A stretch of 13,488 bases of DNA from positions 1 through 13,488 of the forward strand of contig DASTQL010000125.1 in NCBI GenBank assembly GCA_035761805.1, in the 5' to 3' direction. Position 1 is the stretch's first letter; every line of letters begins with the position of its first letter. Shown here one piece after another: positions 6,152 through 11,989 of this stretch. The DNA is from DASTQL01 sp035761805. GTDB lineage: Bacteria; Actinomycetota; Actinomycetes; Jiangellales; Jiangellaceae. A model generated the notes under the pieces. The model was not told where the DNA came from, made no database searches, and was given only the letters and a program-made list of their open reading frames with translations. The position numbers were made by a program, and so were the translations under genes.

Positions 6152-7237
6152 CTAGCCGCGGAGCAGGAGCGAGCTGTCCCCGAACTCGTGCCACAGGTAG
6201 CCGCGCCGCACGGCAGCGTCGTACGCCCGCTGCACGACGTCGGTGCCGACGACGGCCTCGAGCAGCCGCAGGTGCGAGGCCCCGGGGGCGTGCAGCCCCG
6301 ACACGAGGCCGTCCACCAGCCGCGCCGGCCGGTCGGGACTGAGGACGAGGTCCGTCCACCCCCGCACCGCACGTACGCGGCCGTCCTCGCCCGCTACGGT
6401 CTCCAGCGCACGGACGACGGTCGTGCCGACGGCGATCACGCGGCCGCCGCCCGCGCGGGTGGCGGCGACGAGCCGCGCGGTCGAGGCCGTGACCTCGTAC
6501 GGTTCCTCGTACGGGGGTTCTCCCGCCTCCTGGGACGACACCCCCGTGTGCAGGAGCACCGGTGCGATGACGACCCCCCGGGTGACCAGGCGGGCGACCA
6601 GCTCGGGCGTGAAGGGGCGGGCGGCACTCGGCATCTCTGCGCTGCCCGGGTGCGTGGCGAAGACGGTCTGGTAGTCGCGCAGCGGCCAGCGCGCCGGCAC
6701 GTAGTCGTAGCGGATCGGGCGGCCGTGACGGTGCAGCATCGTCACGACCGGACCGGGTCCGGCTCGCACGGCCCGCCAGAGCCGGCTGCCCGTGCTCGGG
6801 CCGTCGGCGGGGTGCGGAGCCACCAGGGTCAGCACCGAACCGTCGGGCAGCGGGAGCTCGTCGCCGACCGTGGTGTCGCGGAGCGGACCATGCGCGCGCG
6901 GGTCAGCGGGCCGCAGCTCCACGGTCCAGACGTTCTCCGACAGCCGGGTGGAGAAGTGCAGGACCGCCGGCCGCCTGGCCCGACGCGTGTCCACCGCGGC
7001 CGGCAGGGTGCCGGACGTGTTGACGACGAGCAGGTCCCCGGGCCGGAGGTAACGGGGTAGGTCGCGGAAGCGGGCGTGCTCCGTGCGCGTGCTGTCCGCC
7101 ACCAGGAGCCTCACCTGGTCACGCGCCAACCCGCGCTGCTCGGGGGGCGTCGTCGCGGCGTGGTTGGCGGGCAGCTCGAAGCGCACCGGTGCGGCCGTGG
7201 CGACGCCCTTGGGGGGGCGCGTCGTGGCGACGTTCAC
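6152..7237 (-). CDS. Divergent QueA-like protein (S-adenosylmethionine:tRNA ribosyltransferase-isomerase family)
   Basis: 361 residues, close to the usual QueA length. Family landmarks in order: FELPANHAAT (20-29), LRPGDLLVVNTSGTLPAAV (65-82), DYQTVFATHPGSAEMPSA (188-205), GVVIAPVLLHTGV (221-233), GGRVIAVGTTVVRALETV (264-281), RLVDGLVSGLHAPGASHL (306-323), and AYDAAVRRGYLWHEFGDSSLL (338-358). QueA normally transfers ribose from SAM to preQ1 in tRNA to make epoxyqueuosine. Here the usual NNTRVIPAR is NTSGTLPAA, AAPTAGLHF is EMPSAARPF, and HVGAGTF is HTGVSSQ, so the active site has diverged and the substrate may differ. GTG 7237 overlaps the TGA of the upstream dehydrogenase gene (GTGA), indicating translational coupling. 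No tgt or other que gene is present. Automatic annotation would probably call it queA; I leave the symbol empty because that function is doubtful. Confidence 0.85.
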   Translation of the reverse strand: MNVATTRPPKGVATAAPVRFELPANHAATTPPEQRGLARDQVRLLVADSTRTEHARFRDLPRYLRPGDLLVVNTSGTLPAAVDTRRARRPAVLHFSTRLSENVWTVELRPADPRAHGPLRDTTVGDELPLPDGSVLTLVAPHPADGPSTGSRLWRAVRAGPGPVVTMLHRHGRPIRYDYVPARWPLRDYQTVFATHPGSAEMPSAARPFTPELVARLVTRGVVIAPVLLHTGVSSQEAGEPPYEEPYEVTASTARLVAATRAGGGRVIAVGTTVVRALETVAGEDGRVRAVRGWTDLVLSPDRPARLVDGLVSGLHAPGASHLRLLEAVVGTDVVQRAYDAAVRRGYLWHEFGDSSLLLRG

Positions 7238-7929
7238 GCGCGTGCCTCGGCCACGTCGGCCACCCGGTGCCGCACGCCGGCGGGCGGGTGGGTGAGGAGT
7301 GCCAGCAGGTGCGGGACCACCGACTCGGGCACCGGCCGGTCGGAGATGTCCTCGCCCGGATGCGCACGCTGGTGCATCTCCGTCCGCAGGTCGCCCGGGT
7401 CCACGGCGAGGGCCCGCAAGCGCGGCTCCTCGACGGCCAGCACCGCGGTGAGCTGGTCGAGGGCGGCCTTCGCCGCGCCGTAGCCGCCCCACCCCGCGTA
7501 GGCCTCGACCGCCGCGTCCGAGGAGATGTTCAGGACGGTCCCCCCGTGCCGGACGAGTTGCACCCGGAGTTCCTGGACCATGGCCAGTGGAGCCAGGACG
7601 TCGACCTCGAAGACCCTGCGCAACGCGTCGATCGGGTAGTCGACGAGGTGCGGAAGCGGCGACGGCCCCAGATCGCTCGCGTTGTTGACAAGGAGTCCGG
7701 CCCCGCCCAGCGCCGCGGCCTCGGCTGCCAGCCGGGCCCGGTGTCGTGGGTCGGTGATGTCGCCGGTGATCGCGACCACCCGCGTCGTGTCCGCCAGGCC
7801 GTCGCGGACCCGTCCGAGGTCTTCCGCTCCCCGTGCGTCGATGACCAGCGCCCACCCGTGGTCCGCCAGTCCCTCGGCCAGGGCCCGACCGAGACCCTTC
7901 GATGCGCCTGTCACTACGGCAACTCTCAT
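7234..7929 (-). CDS. Short-chain dehydrogenase/reductase (SDR), likely SoxR-controlled
   Basis: 231 residues with the classical SDR pattern: nucleotide-binding TGASKGLG (7-14), NNAS (82-85), and the catalytic set Ser137 (NISSDAA), Tyr150 and Lys154 (YGAAK). The TxxxGxG motif with Lys11 and an Asp31-Ala-Arg33 end to the second strand could suit either NADH or NADPH; I do not decide. It is predicted to be cytosolic, reducing or oxidising a small carbonyl or alcohol of unknown identity. ATG 7929 was chosen because GGAG lies six bases upstream and the protein begins directly with the Rossmann strand MRVAVVTGAS; an in-frame extension to 7980 would run through the promoter. It is first in an operon with the QueA-like gene and faces soxR across 71 bases containing a SoxR-type promoter. 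Oxidative or redox-cycler induction is therefore expected. Confidence 0.92.
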   Translation of the reverse strand: MRVAVVTGASKGLGRALAEGLADHGWALVIDARGAEDLGRVRDGLADTTRVVAITGDITDPRHRARLAAEAAALGGAGLLVNNASDLGPSPLPHLVDYPIDALRRVFEVDVLAPLAMVQELRVQLVRHGGTVLNISSDAAVEAYAGWGGYGAAKAALDQLTAVLAVEEPRLRALAVDPGDLRTEMHQRAHPGEDISDRPVPESVVPHLLALLTHPPAGVRHRVADVAEARA

Positions 7930-7960
7930 GTCAGCTCCTTCGTCGACTACGCTGTCAGTC

Positions 7961-7991
7961 AGCATGAGAGTTGAAGTCAACTTGATGTCAA
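7961..7991 (-). promoter_or_regulatory. Promoter of the SDR/QueA-like operon with a 19-base spacer
   Basis: On the minus strand, TTGACA (7991 down to 7986, a perfect -35) is followed after exactly 19 bases by CATGCT (7966 down to 7961, a -10 that keeps the A at position 2 and the T at 3 and 6). An overlong 19-base spacer is the hallmark of promoters activated by DNA untwisting by MerR-family regulators. The predicted transcript would begin near 7954 and contains the GGAG ribosome-binding site before ATG 7929. Confidence 0.75.
7972..7985. promoter_or_regulatory. SoxR box (operator)
   Basis: TGAAGTCAACTTGA matches the enteric SoxR core TCAAGTTAACTTGA at 12 of 14 positions. The AAGT/ACTT arms are intact and the right half ACTTGA is perfect. 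It lies wholly within the 19-base spacer of the divergent promoter, the expected position for SoxR. A gene encoding SoxR starts 15 bases downstream. From this single site SoxR could activate the SDR operon and repress or tune its own gene. Confidence 0.78.
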
Positions 7992-7997
7992 GGAGGT
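7990..7997 (+). promoter_or_regulatory. Strong ribosome-binding site for soxR
   Basis: AAGGAGGT is a near-perfect Shine-Dalgarno, three bases before the GTG at 8001, and fixes that start. The spacing is short, but the sequence is the strongest ribosome-binding site in the window. Confidence 0.7.
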
Positions 7998-8000
7998 GGC

Positions 8001-8459
8001 GTGGAGCTGCTGAGCATCGGTGAGGTCGCCGAGCGGAGCGGCTACGCCACCTCGGCGATCCGCTACTACGAGCGCGAGGGCCTGGTCGACGCGCAACGCT
8101 CCGCGGGCGGCCAGCGGCGCTACCGCCGGGACGTGTTGCGCCGGCTCGCTTTCATCCGCGCCGCCCGCACGGTCGGGCTCAGCCTCGAGGAGGTACGGGA
8201 GGCACTGGCGACGCTTCCCGGGGGACGTACGCCGACCCGGGCCGACTGGACCCGGCTCTCGCGCTCTTGGCGCAGGCGGCTGGACGAGCAGATCGACGCC
8301 CTCGTGGCCCTCCGGGACGGGCTGGACTCCTGCATCGGCTGCGGGTGCCTGTCCCTGCGGCGGTGCCGGGTCTCCAACCCGCATGACAGGGCTGCCGTCC
8401 TCGGGCCCGGCGCGCGCTGGTTGCCCCCGCTGTTGCGGCAACCCGTGGACGGCGGCTGA
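8001..8459 (+). CDS. soxR: SoxR, redox-sensing MerR-family transcriptional regulator with [2Fe-2S] cluster
   Basis: 152 residues. The MerR winged-helix DNA-binding domain is at the N-terminus (LSIGEVAERSGYATSAIRYY, residues 4-23, then EGLVDAQRS and GGQRRYRRDVLRRLAFIRAA). The dimerisation helix runs about 83-110. The cluster ligands are Cys111, Cys114, Cys116 and Cys122 in CIGCGCLSLRRC, the complete CX2CXCX5C SoxR signature. SoxR is activated by oxidation of the cluster, in actinomycetes mainly by redox-active metabolites rather than by superoxide itself, and there it acts directly on a small regulon without SoxS. Its start is fixed by a strong ribosome-binding site. It faces the SDR/QueA-like operon across a SoxR box, so that operon is the obvious local target. 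It converges on an MFS exporter gene, separated by 27 bases. Confidence 0.95.
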   Translation: MELLSIGEVAERSGYATSAIRYYEREGLVDAQRSAGGQRRYRRDVLRRLAFIRAARTVGLSLEEVREALATLPGGRTPTRADWTRLSRSWRRRLDEQIDALVALRDGLDSCIGCGCLSLRRCRVSNPHDRAAVLGPGARWLPPLLRQPVDGG

Positions 8460-8460
8460 G

Positions 8461-8476
8461 CCCCGCGGTCACGGGG
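8461..8476. terminator. Short hairpin between convergent soxR and MFS genes
   Basis: CCCCG (8461-8465) pairs with CGGGG (8472-8476) around a six-base loop, directly after the soxR stop and before the MFS stop on the opposite strand. A GC-only stem without a T-tract could work in both directions, but a five-pair stem is weak evidence. Confidence 0.3.
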
Positions 8477-8486
8477 CAGGGGCGGA

Positions 8487-9788
8487 TCACGAGGCGTTGC
8501 CCAACCCAGCAGCGCCTGGAAGGTCGGTCGCGTGCAGGAGGTCCCGCGGACCTCGAGGCGCGTCCACGCCGACCACCCGCAACCGCCGGGCGACGGCGAC
8601 CGCCGCCACTCCGACGGCCAGGCCCGTCACTGCGAGCGCGCCGCGCGGCCCCAGCAGCATCGCGAGCGGCCCGGCGATCGCCGACCCGACCGCGATGGCC
8701 CCCACGTTGAGCTGGTCGTAGACGCCGAACACCCGGGCGGTCACCGCTGGAGGAGCCGCCCGCTGGATCACCGTGACGGCCGCGACCTCGGCCACGAGCG
8801 TGCAGGCTCCGGCCACCGTGACCAGGGCCACGGCGATACCGACAGGCGCGGGCGCGGCGAGCAGCACCACGGCCGCCACGAAGCCCACCATCAGCACCGC
8901 GAGGACCGTGCCCAGGTCACGCTTCCCCGCCACGCGGTTGGCGACGGCCATCGCCGCGACGGCTCCCGCCGTCAGCCCGGTGTTGAGCCACCCGAGGGCT
9001 CGGTCTCCGCCGAGCCCGTCGCCGACCAGCAGGACGACGGCCACCACCAGGTAGCCGTACAGGAGATTGTCGAGGACGGCGACGGCCATGCCGGTGCGAA
9101 CCTGCCGGACTCGCCCGACGGTGCGGAGTCCCTCGGCGAGCTCCGCCAGCACGGCGCGCCCGCCGCGACGACCCGCGGGGCCCACCCCTCGTACGGGGCC
9201 CGGCAGCCGGACCCGGGACGACCTGGCGCCGGCAGCGACGAAGAGCACGACACCGACCACGGTCGCCGCGGTCGGCCCGGACCCGACGACGAGCAGCACC
9301 CCGAGCAGTCCTGGGCCCGCGATCCATGCGGCGTTCTCGATCCCGGTCACCAGGGCATTGGCGGGAGGCAGGTCGCGGTCGGGCACCAGCTGCCGGGTGG
9401 CGGCGAGCAGGGCGGGGTACGACGGGGTGGCCAGCACGCCGAGCACCGCGGCAAGTCCCACCGGCCACGCCACCGGCCACCCGGCGGCAAGGCCCACGAC
9501 CAGCAGCCCACCCACGACAGCTCGGGTCCAGAACGAGACGCCCAGGACGGTGCTCCGGGAGCACCGGTCGGCGACCACGCCGGCGAGCCCGGAGAACAGC
9601 ACGTACGGGACGAAGCCGAGTGCCACCGTCAGCGAGACCCACGCCCCCGAGCCCGTACGGTGGAGCATCTCCAGGCCCACGGCCAAGGTGAGGGAGACCT
9701 GGGCGAGCGTCCCGAGGCCGTGGGCGACCAGCAGGTGCCGGAACCCCTCGTACGAGAGGGCCGCGCGGAAGGTCGCCGTCGTCCGCAC
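8487..9788 (-). CDS. Major facilitator superfamily (MFS) transporter, drug-exporter type
   Basis: 433 residues, strongly hydrophobic, with about twelve predicted transmembrane segments. Motif A of MFS proteins is visible in the loop between TM2 and TM3: GVVADRCSR (70-78, with Asp74, Arg75 and Arg78). The block TPSYPALLAATRQLVPDRDL, followed by PPANAL, is characteristic of the MFS_3 exporter subgroup (enterobactin exporter/macrolide-efflux-like). GTG 9788 is supported by the G/A-rich GGGGAGGGG just upstream on the minus strand. The C-terminal tail (RRLRVVGVDAPRGPRD) is cytosolic. It stands alone and is convergent with soxR. No SoxR-box-like sequence precedes it, so control by SoxR is not supported. 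The substrate is unknown. Confidence 0.9.
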   Translation of the reverse strand: MRTTATFRAALSYEGFRHLLVAHGLGTLAQVSLTLAVGLEMLHRTGSGAWVSLTVALGFVPYVLFSGLAGVVADRCSRSTVLGVSFWTRAVVGGLLVVGLAAGWPVAWPVGLAAVLGVLATPSYPALLAATRQLVPDRDLPPANALVTGIENAAWIAGPGLLGVLLVVGSGPTAATVVGVVLFVAAGARSSRVRLPGPVRGVGPAGRRGGRAVLAELAEGLRTVGRVRQVRTGMAVAVLDNLLYGYLVVAVVLLVGDGLGGDRALGWLNTGLTAGAVAAMAVANRVAGKRDLGTVLAVLMVGFVAAVVLLAAPAPVGIAVALVTVAGACTLVAEVAAVTVIQRAAPPAVTARVFGVYDQLNVGAIAVGSAIAGPLAMLLGPRGALAVTGLAVGVAAVAVARRLRVVGVDAPRGPRDLLHATDLPGAAGLGNAS

Positions 9789-9875
9789 CGACCCCTCCCC
9801 TGACTCGGCCGGTGACTCGACCGACCTGGAGGGAGGAGCACAGCGGCGGCGCCGTGATACGCGCGGTCAGGCCGT

Positions 9876-10018
9876 TCAGGACTCGATCGGGAGCGGGGTC
9901 CGAAAGGCGGCGCCGACCTGGGCAGCCAGGGGGCCACGTTGCCCGCGGCCCACACCCCCACGTCATAGCTGGTCACCCGGCCGATCGGTCACGACGACCA
10001 CCTCAGCCCGCGTCGTCG
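9876..10018 (-). pseudogene. Possible decayed C-terminal fragment of a thioredoxin-reductase-like flavoprotein gene
   Basis: Between the MFS start and the glycolipid-binding gene, the minus strand reads in three successive frames: TRAEVVVVTDRPG, then VTSYDVGVWAAGNVAPWLP, then QVGAAFRTPLPIES and a stop. Joined, this resembles the end of NAD(P)/FAD disulfide-reductase-like proteins, which carry a G-V-W-A-A-G-N-V ... Q-V-G-A-A pattern near the C-terminus. Two frame changes are needed, so if the likeness is real the sequence is a remnant. It could be chance in a high-GC spacer. The spacer must also contain the MFS promoter; no clear -35/-10 was found. Confidence 0.3.
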
Positions 10019-10633
10019 TCAGCCGACGATGCGCAGGGCGATGCCCGGGTAGGCGACGACGAGTCCGTCGGCGTCCACCTCGATCGCCGTGGCGAAGCCC
10101 GCACTGCTGAACCCGAGGACGGCTCCACCCCCGGGGTCGACGGGGTGGAGCGCGCTGTACGCCTGGGACGAGGCGTGGACCGTGAGGTCGGGGACCGACA
10201 CCCAGGCCGTGGTCAGGTCCACGGTCGTCCCGGCCCCCTCGTGGGCCCGGCGGACGAGGTCGTGGCGCAACACGGGCATCGCGTTGGTGAGCGGGCACAG
10301 CCCGAGGTCGCAGTCGAGCGCACCGGTGAGGTCGGGCAGCCCGGCGTCGTCCTCGCCCGTCCACGCCGTGCCCTCGACAGCCCGGTGGGCCGACCACCTG
10401 CCGTCCGCCGAACGCTCCAGCCGGAGCGCCCGGGTCCAGCCGTCGCCTCGGGTCCGCACCTCGAGCCGCCGGGTCACCCACCCGGTCTCCGTGTGCAACC
10501 GGTACTCCGTCGTGTGGTCGCGGACCGTGCTCGTGCCGTGGGCGCTCAGGTGGTCGGACCCGAGCCGCACGGCTGCGACGTCCACGCGGTGCGGCTCCGG
10601 ACCCCTCCAGGCCAGCAGGCGTTCCCCGTCCAT
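10019..10633 (-). CDS. Putative glycolipid-binding domain protein
   Basis: 204 residues, close to the usual size of the putative glycolipid-binding family (PA1994-like). The signature is visible: LLAWRG (6-11) at the start, TEYRLHTETGWVTRRLEV (42-59), DGRWSAHRAVEG (77-88), and above all ALDCDLGLCPLTNAMPVLRH (105-124). It ends with HASSQAYSALHP (153-164) and FATAIEVDADGLVVAYPGIA (180-199). The family has a beta-barrel-like fold; its name comes from structural work suggesting glycolipid binding, and the biological role is unknown. ATG 10633 is chosen because a TAGGGT -10 lies seven bases upstream, giving a leaderless transcript; the longer frame to 10891 is antisense to the lycopene cyclase gene. 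No signal peptide. It is divergent from the lycopene cyclase with a 40-base gap. Confidence 0.88.
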   Translation of the reverse strand: MDGERLLAWRGPEPHRVDVAAVRLGSDHLSAHGTSTVRDHTTEYRLHTETGWVTRRLEVRTRGDGWTRALRLERSADGRWSAHRAVEGTAWTGEDDAGLPDLTGALDCDLGLCPLTNAMPVLRHDLVRRAHEGAGTTVDLTTAWVSVPDLTVHASSQAYSALHPVDPGGGAVLGFSSAGFATAIEVDADGLVVAYPGIALRIVG

Positions 10634-10640
10634 GCCGTCG

Positions 10641-10646
10641 ACCCTA
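10641..10646 (-). promoter_or_regulatory. Leaderless -10 element for the glycolipid-binding gene
   Basis: On the minus strand TAGGGT fits the actinobacterial TAnnnT -10 consensus and ends seven bases before ATG 10633. Transcription would start at or next to the A of the start codon, and no Shine-Dalgarno is visible. Confidence 0.5.
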
Positions 10647-10661
10647 CGAGGCCGCATCGGG

Positions 10662-10667
10662 CAGTCT
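10662..10667 (+). promoter_or_regulatory. Candidate leaderless -10 element for the lycopene cyclase gene
   Basis: CAGTCT keeps the A at position 2 and the T at position 6 of the -10 consensus and ends six bases before GTG 10674. Together with the minus-strand TAGGGT it would make a very compact divergent leaderless promoter pair within the 40-base gap. The missing first T lowers confidence. Confidence 0.32.
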
Positions 10668-10673
10668 GGGGAC

Positions 10674-11780
10674 GTGCTGGACGCCGTCGTGGTCGGGGGC
10701 GGGGCGAGCGGCCTGGCGCTCGTCCAGCGGCTCGCGCTCGACGGCTGGGCCGACCGGCAGGTGCTGATCGTCGACGACCACCGCCACCCGGTCTCGGCGC
10801 GCTCGTGGGCCTGCTGGTCGAGCCGCCCGGTGAGCCCCGCGCCGGCAGCCACCTGGTCGTCGCTCCGCGTCCACGCGGATGGGCGTGACATCCCCGTACG
10901 GCTGCGGGAGTACCGCTACCACCTGGTACGGGGCACCGACCTGCGGCGGGTCGTGGAGGCGGCGGTGAGCAGGGCGCCCGGTTTCGCGGTCCGGCGCGGC
11001 TCGGTCGAGGCGGTGCGGGACACGGGCGACGGGGCCGACGTGGTGGTCGACGGGTCGGCGGTCCGGGCGCGGTGGGCCTTCGACAGCCGGCCGCCGGAAG
11101 CCGGCTCCTCGGTCGACGTGTGGCTGAGCTTCCACGGCTGGCAGGTCCGGACCGTGACCGAGACCTTCGACCCGTCGGTCCCGACCCTGATGGACTTCCG
11201 GACGCCGCAACGAGGCGAGGTGCGGTTCGTGTACGTGCTGCCCACGGGCCCCCGGGAGGCCCTGGTGGAGCTCACCCGCTTCGGGGCACCTGGACCGCTG
11301 GGCGGCTCGGCCGACCTGGAGGGCTACGTGGATACGGTGCTCCGTCCCGGCCCGTACGAGGTGGTGGGCGAGGAGTCGGGAGTCCTGCCGCTCGCCGCAC
11401 CGCCGCCGCGGCCGCGCAGCGGTCACGTGCTGCCGATCGGCAACCGGGGCGGGATGCTCAAGGCGAGCACGGGATACGCGTACGCGCGCATCCAGCGGGA
11501 CAGCGCGGCGGTGGCGACATCGCTCGTACGGCACGGCCACCCGTTCGACCTGCCCGTGGCGAGCGTCCGGCACCGGTTCCTCGACGCCGTGCTGCTCGAG
11601 GTCGTCGCCCGTGACCCAGGGGCCGTCGAGCCCGCCTTCGCGCGGTTGTTCTCCCGAAACGCCGGCGACGTGGTGCTGCGGTTCCTGGACGAGGCGACCT
11701 CGCCGGTCCAGGAGGCCCGGCTGGTGGCAACGCTGCCTCGGGCACCGTTCCTGCGGGCCGCGGCGCGCGTCCGCCACTGA
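10674..11780 (+). CDS. crtY: Lycopene beta-cyclase, CrtY-type
   Basis: 368 residues, near the 380-400 typical of bacterial CrtY. The N-terminal FAD/NAD-binding motif is VVVGGGASGLAL (5-16), with Asp34 ending the second strand. Family blocks follow: ARWAFDSRP (132-140), FHGWQVRTVTETFDPSVPTL (153-172), MDFR (173-176), FVYVLPTGPREALVELTRF (185-203), and IGNRGGMLKASTGYAYARIQ (255-274). The enzyme turns the linear psi ends of lycopene into beta rings at the membrane, using reduced FAD in a non-redox reaction. GTG 10674 immediately precedes the Rossmann strand and has no strong ribosome-binding site but a possible leaderless promoter. No crtE, crtB or crtI is present in the window, so it depends on carotenoid genes elsewhere or acts on another polyene. 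Confidence 0.88.
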   Translation: MLDAVVVGGGASGLALVQRLALDGWADRQVLIVDDHRHPVSARSWACWSSRPVSPAPAATWSSLRVHADGRDIPVRLREYRYHLVRGTDLRRVVEAAVSRAPGFAVRRGSVEAVRDTGDGADVVVDGSAVRARWAFDSRPPEAGSSVDVWLSFHGWQVRTVTETFDPSVPTLMDFRTPQRGEVRFVYVLPTGPREALVELTRFGAPGPLGGSADLEGYVDTVLRPGPYEVVGEESGVLPLAAPPPRPRSGHVLPIGNRGGMLKASTGYAYARIQRDSAAVATSLVRHGHPFDLPVASVRHRFLDAVLLEVVARDPGAVEPAFARLFSRNAGDVVLRFLDEATSPVQEARLVATLPRAPFLRAAARVRH

Positions 11781-11900
11781 AGCGCTCATCGCTCGGCGTC
11801 CGTCGTTGCTCATGGTGCAGATGTGGCTGCAGTGATCGATCTGGCCTGTGACACCCCCCACGCATGTGGACGGGTGCGGTGTGATGCTCGACGCAACGCC

Positions 11901-11916
11901 GTGACCTCGGCGTGAC
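11901..11916. promoter_or_regulatory. Direct repeat resembling an MtrA box upstream of the SH3/peptidase gene
   Basis: GTGAC at 11901-11905 is repeated at 11912-11916, an 11-base (one helical turn) period. Actinobacterial MtrA recognises two direct GTnAC-type half-sites with this spacing and controls cell-wall hydrolase and Rpf-type genes. The site lies about 75 bases before GTG 11990. The same stretch also forms CGCCG (11897-11901)/CGGCG (11908-11912), so a hairpin is an alternative reading. The rest of the gap 11781-11989 shows no recognisable riboswitch or clear -35/-10. Confidence 0.38.
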
Positions 11917-11989
11917 ACTCGGGTGGTGGGTGTGCTTCTGTGTACCGCTGACGCACGGGGGTCCGACAGCAACGCGAAGGATTTGAGCA

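Noticed and set aside
7238..7855. Extension of the QueA-like frame upstream on the minus strand, suggesting an SDR-QueA fusion
   Set aside because: The extension is out of frame with the true SDR and gives no SDR motifs; the two genes are separate and overlap by four bases.
8487..9788. MFS exporter as part of the SoxR regulon
   Set aside because: It is convergent with soxR and no SoxR-box-like dyad was seen before its start; proximity alone is not support.
8532..9803. A 423-codon plus-strand frame over the MFS gene
   Set aside because: Its hydrophilic, repetitive translation (many His/Asp/Arg) is the complement of the transmembrane gene on the other strand.
10089..10673. N-terminal extension of the lycopene cyclase frame by 195 codons
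   Set aside because: It lies antisense to the glycolipid-binding gene and has no family-like sequence; the FAD-binding motif directly follows GTG 10674.
11781..11989. Possible c-di-AMP (ydaO-type) riboswitch before the SH3/peptidase gene
   Set aside because: Such riboswitches often precede actinobacterial wall-hydrolase genes, but none of the conserved motif blocks was found in this leader.
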